A stretch of 8,816 nucleotides of DNA from an uncultured beta proteobacterium (GTDB taxonomy: Bacteria; Pseudomonadota; Gammaproteobacteria; Burkholderiales; Rhodocyclaceae): contig CAIZHL010000484.1 of the NCBI GenBank assembly GCA_903932755.1, forward strand, positions 1 to 8,816, given 5' to 3'. A model generated the notes under the pieces. The model did not search any database. It saw only the letters and a program-made list of their open reading frames with translations, and was not told the origin of the DNA. Made by a program: the position numbers and the translations under genes. Below, in pieces: positions 6,628-8,816 of this stretch. Numbering within the stretch: position 1 is the first letter of the stretch; each line of letters begins with the position of its first letter.

Positions 6628-7433
6628 AGACTGTCGCCGGGCACACTGCCCGGAAACGGTTTGGGCAGAACTTCCTGGTTTCCGACGGCATCATCCGCAA
6701 GATCGTCGACGCCATCGCCCCGCTCAACGGTGATACCGTGGTTGAGATCGGCCCCGGCCTCGGCGCCCTGACCGAACCGCTGCTGGAGCGCATCGACCAC
6801 CTGCACGTGGTCGAAATCGATCGCGACCTGATCGCGCGCCTGCAGCAGCGCTTCCCGCCGGAACGGCTGACCATCCACGAGGGTGACGCGCTCGAGTTCG
6901 ATTTCGGCACACTGAAGGGCGCGGGGCGGCTCAAGATCGTCGGCAACCTGCCCTACAACATCTCCAGCCCCTTGCTGTTCCACCTGGTGCCGTTCGCGCC
7001 GCAGGTGTATGACATGCACTTCATGCTGCAAAAGGAAGTGGTGGATCGCATGGTGGCCGAACCCGGCAGCAAGGATTTCGGCCGCCTGTCGGTGATGCTG
7101 CAGTACCGCTACCACATGGAGCGGATGTTCATCGTGCCGCCCGGCGCCTTCAACCCGCCGCCCAAGGTCGATTCGGCCATCGTGCGCATGATTCCGGTCG
7201 ACTTGCAAAAAGTCGGCGCTGGCGGGACGGCGACCGACCCGGCACTGTTCGCCAAAGTGGTTACCGCGGCGTTCTCGCAACGGCGCAAGATGCTGCGCAA
7301 CACCCTGCGCGAATTCATCAGCGAGGCCGACCTCGCCGCGCTGGGCATCACGCCCACGGCGCGCGCCGAAGACATCGCCGTGGCCGATTACGTGCGCCTC
7401 GCCAATACGCTGGCCGACCTTGGCCGCCACTGA
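6624..7433 (+). CDS. rsmA: 16S rRNA (adenine1518-N6/adenine1519-N6)-dimethyltransferase RsmA (KsgA)
   Basis: RsmA uses S-adenosylmethionine to dimethylate two adjacent adenines in helix 45 of 16S rRNA late in small-subunit assembly; its loss gives kasugamycin resistance. The 269-residue product (273 in E. coli) opens with the family's [12 protein letters not shown] segment (9-20). It carries the SAM-binding motif [15 protein letters not shown] (Glu41, Gly43-Gly47), the acidic VVEID at the end of strand 2, the catalytic [11 protein letters not shown] (Asn108-Tyr111) and the C-terminal [10 protein letters not shown] and [13 protein letters not shown] signatures. The frame is open far upstream of 6624, but that stretch lies inside the amidotransferase gene in another frame. 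The ATG at 6624 overlaps the previous stop (ATGA). The segment [11 protein letters not shown], in a family-variable stretch between the PKVDSA and QRRKMLRN blocks, is encoded largely by the 25-base repeat shared with pdxA. Confidence 0.96.
   Translation: MKTVAGHTARKRFGQNFLVSDGIIRKIVDAIAPLNGDTVVEIGPGLGALTEPLLERIDHLHVVEIDRDLIARLQQRFPPERLTIHEGDALEFDFGTLKGAGRLKIVGNLPYNISSPLLFHLVPFAPQVYDMHFMLQKEVVDRMVAEPGSKDFGRLSVMLQYRYHMERMFIVPPGAFNPPPKVDSAIVRMIPVDLQKVGAGGTATDPALFAKVVTAAFSQRRKMLRNTLREFISEADLAALGITPTARAEDIAVADYVRLANTLADLGRH
7199..7215. repeat. Small inverted repeat at the left edge of repeat copy B
   Basis: CGACTT (7199-7204) pairs with AAGTCG (7210-7215) across a GCAAA loop. The right arm is the beginning of the 25-base repeat in rsmA. 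This arm pairing is absent at copy A. Confidence 0.4.
7207..7231 (+). repeat. Short interspersed repeat, copy B (inside rsmA)
   Basis: All 25 bases match copy A in pdxA, about 2.1 kb away. Here it begins at codon position 2 and reads QKVGAGGTA, a different frame from copy A, so shared protein function cannot explain the match. The bases on either side differ from copy A, so the repeat boundaries are sharp. Confidence 0.75.
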
Positions 7434-8697
7434 CCCGCCGCCCCGAACCATCGCCATCATCGGTGGCGGCCCGGCCGGCCTCATGGCCGCCGAAGTGCTG
7501 AGCAACGCCGGCCTGCGCGTCGATGTCTTCGACGCCATGCCCTCGGTGGCGCGCAAGTTCCTGCTCGCCGGACGCGGCGGCCTCAACCTGACGCACTCGG
7601 AAGCACCCGGGCAATTCGTCGCGCGCTATGGCCCGCGCCGCGCCGAGGTCGGCGCCTGGCTCGAAGAATTCGGCCCGCAGCAACTGCGCGACTGGGCGCA
7701 TGCGCTCGGCATCGAAACATTCATCGGCAGTTCCGGCCGCGTCTTTCCGCAGGAGATGAAGGCGGCGCCGCTGCTGCGCGCCTGGCTGCACCGCCTGCGC
7801 GCGGCGGGCGTGAGCTTCCATGCGCGCCATCGCTGGCTGGGTTGGGATGCCGGCGGTGCGCTGCGTTTCGCCACGCCGGCAGGCGAGAAAAAAGTCGGCG
7901 CTGGCGCCACGGTGCTGGCCCTGGGCGGCGGCAGCTGGGCAAAGCTGGGTTCGGACGGAGCCTGGGTGCCGCTGCTGGCGGCGCGCGGCGTCGCGGTGCG
8001 AAGCCTGCGCCCGGCCAACTGCGGCTTCAATGTCGCTTGGAGCGAACACCTGCGCCAGCGCTTTGCCGGCGCGCCGGTAAAGAACGTCGGCGCCACGTTC
8101 ATTGCGCCGGACGGAGCGGTGACAAGCGATGAAGGCGAATTCCTCGTCACCGAACAGGGCGTCGAAGGCAATCTGATCTATGCGCTGTCGGCGCCGCTGC
8201 GCGACTGCATCGGAATTACCGGGAGCGCCACGCTGCACGTCGACCTTCTGCCGGGCCGCGACCCGGTGCGCCTGGCTGAAGACCTGGCGCAGCCGCGCGG
8301 TCGCTACTCACTGGCCAATCACCTGCGCCGGCGTGCCGGCATCACGGGCATCAAGGCGGCACTGCTCCACGAATATGCGACGCCGTTTGATCTCGCCACT
8401 CCAGAACGGCTCGCGGCGATCCTCAAGGCTCTGCCGCTGCGCCTGGATTCGCCGCGCCCACTCGACGAAGCCATCAGCAGCGCCGGCGGCGTCGACTTCG
8501 CCGCACTCGACGGGAACCTGATGTTGCGGGAATTGCCCGGCACGTTCTGCGCCGGTGAAATGCTGGACTGGGAAGCGCCGACCGGCGGCTATCTTCTGAC
8601 CGCCTGCTTTGCCAGCGGACATGCCGCGGCGCGCGGAGCCCTGCGCTGGATGGACGAAGCCCGCGCCGCCAAAGGCGATGCGGGCTTCGTGGAGTGA
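7420..8697 (+). CDS. NAD(P)/FAD-dependent oxidoreductase, HI0933/TIGR03862-like flavoprotein
   Basis: The 425-residue product is a flavoprotein of the HI0933 (BaiN-like) superfamily, and its sequence features suit the TIGR03862 subgroup. An FAD-binding Rossmann motif lies at 11-24 ([14 protein letters not shown], Gly15/Gly17/Gly20), with Asp38 closing strand 2. The family signature [12 protein letters not shown] is at 50-61, followed by [18 protein letters not shown] and [15 protein letters not shown]. Near the C-terminus [22 protein letters not shown] (two blocks from 379) is the second nucleotide-binding signature. Substrate and role are not established for this subgroup as far as I know. 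The start is TTG at 7420: the next in-frame ATG (codon 22) lies beyond the GGGPAG motif and would destroy the FAD site. It overlaps rsmA by 14 bases and ends the plus-strand gene run. Codons for residues KKVGAGAT come from a third copy of the short repeat. Confidence 0.9.
   Translation: MAATDPPPRTIAIIGGGPAGLMAAEVLSNAGLRVDVFDAMPSVARKFLLAGRGGLNLTHSEAPGQFVARYGPRRAEVGAWLEEFGPQQLRDWAHALGIETFIGSSGRVFPQEMKAAPLLRAWLHRLRAAGVSFHARHRWLGWDAGGALRFATPAGEKKVGAGATVLALGGGSWAKLGSDGAWVPLLAARGVAVRSLRPANCGFNVAWSEHLRQRFAGAPVKNVGATFIAPDGAVTSDEGEFLVTEQGVEGNLIYALSAPLRDCIGITGSATLHVDLLPGRDPVRLAEDLAQPRGRYSLANHLRRRAGITGIKAALLHEYATPFDLATPERLAAILKALPLRLDSPRPLDEAISSAGGVDFAALDGNLMLRELPGTFCAGEMLDWEAPTGGYLLTACFASGHAAARGALRWMDEARAAKGDAGFVE
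7889..7912 (+). repeat. Short interspersed repeat, diverged copy C (inside the flavoprotein gene)
   Basis: Twenty-two of 24 bases match copies A and B; the first 18 are identical, then CC replaces GG, then ACGG matches again. It is read as KKVGAGAT, in the same frame as copy B. The two changed bases complete a perfect small inverted repeat, GGCGC-TG-GCGCC (7897-7908). Confidence 0.6.
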
Positions 8698-8701
8698 GAA
8701 C

Positions 8702-8816
8702 TTAAGCCGACTTCTTTACCGCGCAGGTGCTGAAACCGAACATCGCATACGGCGGGCACCAGCCGATCGCGCCCGTGGCCAGGGGCACGACGCCGATCCA
8801 CGCCCACACCGGGCCG
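8702..8816 (-). CDS. YgaP-like (DUF2892) small inner-membrane protein, C-terminal part only
   Basis: A minus-strand gene enters from the right edge and stops at TAA (8704-8702). Its last 37 residues read GPVWAWIGVVPLATGAIG followed by WCPPYAMFGFSTCAVKKSA. This is the characteristic end of the YgaP-type transmembrane domain family: a short hydrophobic helix, then a conserved cysteine pair spaced as WCP...GFSTC. Members are usually about 60-70 residues with two membrane helices and sit in the inner membrane; some are fused to a rhodanese domain, which cannot be checked here. The function is unclear, but the link to rhodanese suggests sulfur handling. The gene converges on the flavoprotein gene with only four bases between the stops and no visible terminator hairpin. 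Confidence 0.8.
   Translation of the reverse strand, partial: GPVWAWIGVVPLATGAIGWCPPYAMFGFSTCAVKKSA

Noticed and set aside
6417..7586. A 389-codon minus-strand open frame opposite rsmA
   Set aside because: Mirror of the strongly recognised rsmA gene, with no recognisable motifs; typical GC-rich antisense shadow. The 301-codon frame at 1644-2549 opposite lptD is rejected likewise.
8589..8807. A 72-codon minus-strand open frame at the right end
   Set aside because: It overlaps the flavoprotein gene and is in a different frame from the YgaP-like C-terminus, which ends properly at TAA 8704-8702.

Overview
The window is a GC-rich stretch of bacterial chromosome, almost certainly from a betaproteobacterium; a Rhodocyclales-like organism is my best guess. 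The clues are the gene order, the high-GC codon use and the protein sequence style, but no rRNA or other phylogenetic marker is present, so the order-level placement is inference. Nearly every base is coding. I see no insertion sequence, integrase, tRNA, rRNA or CRISPR array.

Layout, left to right. (1) On the minus strand, running off the left edge, is the N-terminal part of an AmgK-type sugar kinase of peptidoglycan recycling (1-492). (2) A 179-bp divergent intergenic region (493-671) carries a small palindrome whose two arms each look like an extended -10 element, one per strand. (3) On the plus strand is a tightly packed run of six genes: lptD (672-3578), surA (3575-4897), pdxA (4869-5843), a YafJ-like class II glutamine amidotransferase (5845-6627), rsmA/ksgA (6624-7433) and a flavoprotein of the HI0933/TIGR03862 type (7420-8697). 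Every junction is either an overlap (4, 29, 4 and 14 bases) or a one-base gap, so this is very probably one translationally coupled operon. (4) Four bases after the flavoprotein stop, on the minus strand, is the C-terminal end of a small YgaP-like (DUF2892) membrane protein, running off the right edge.

How the genes fit together. LptD is the outer-membrane LPS translocon, and SurA is the periplasmic chaperone needed to fold LptD and other barrels. The divergent AmgK links the locus to cell-wall recycling. PdxA (pyridoxal phosphate synthesis) and RsmA (16S rRNA dimethylation) are the usual passengers of the classical lptD-surA-pdxA-rsmA cluster. The apaG-apaH pair that follows rsmA in enteric bacteria is absent here; a YafJ-like amidotransferase sits inside the cluster and a flavoprotein follows it.

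The most unusual observations are a 25-base sequence found exactly in both pdxA and rsmA, with a 22/24 copy in the flavoprotein gene and different reading frames used; an LptD with a long Pro/Ala-rich N-terminal extension and only two cysteines; and the symmetric divergent promoter. I did not find a convincing new multi-gene system; this is mainly a conserved housekeeping locus with local oddities.
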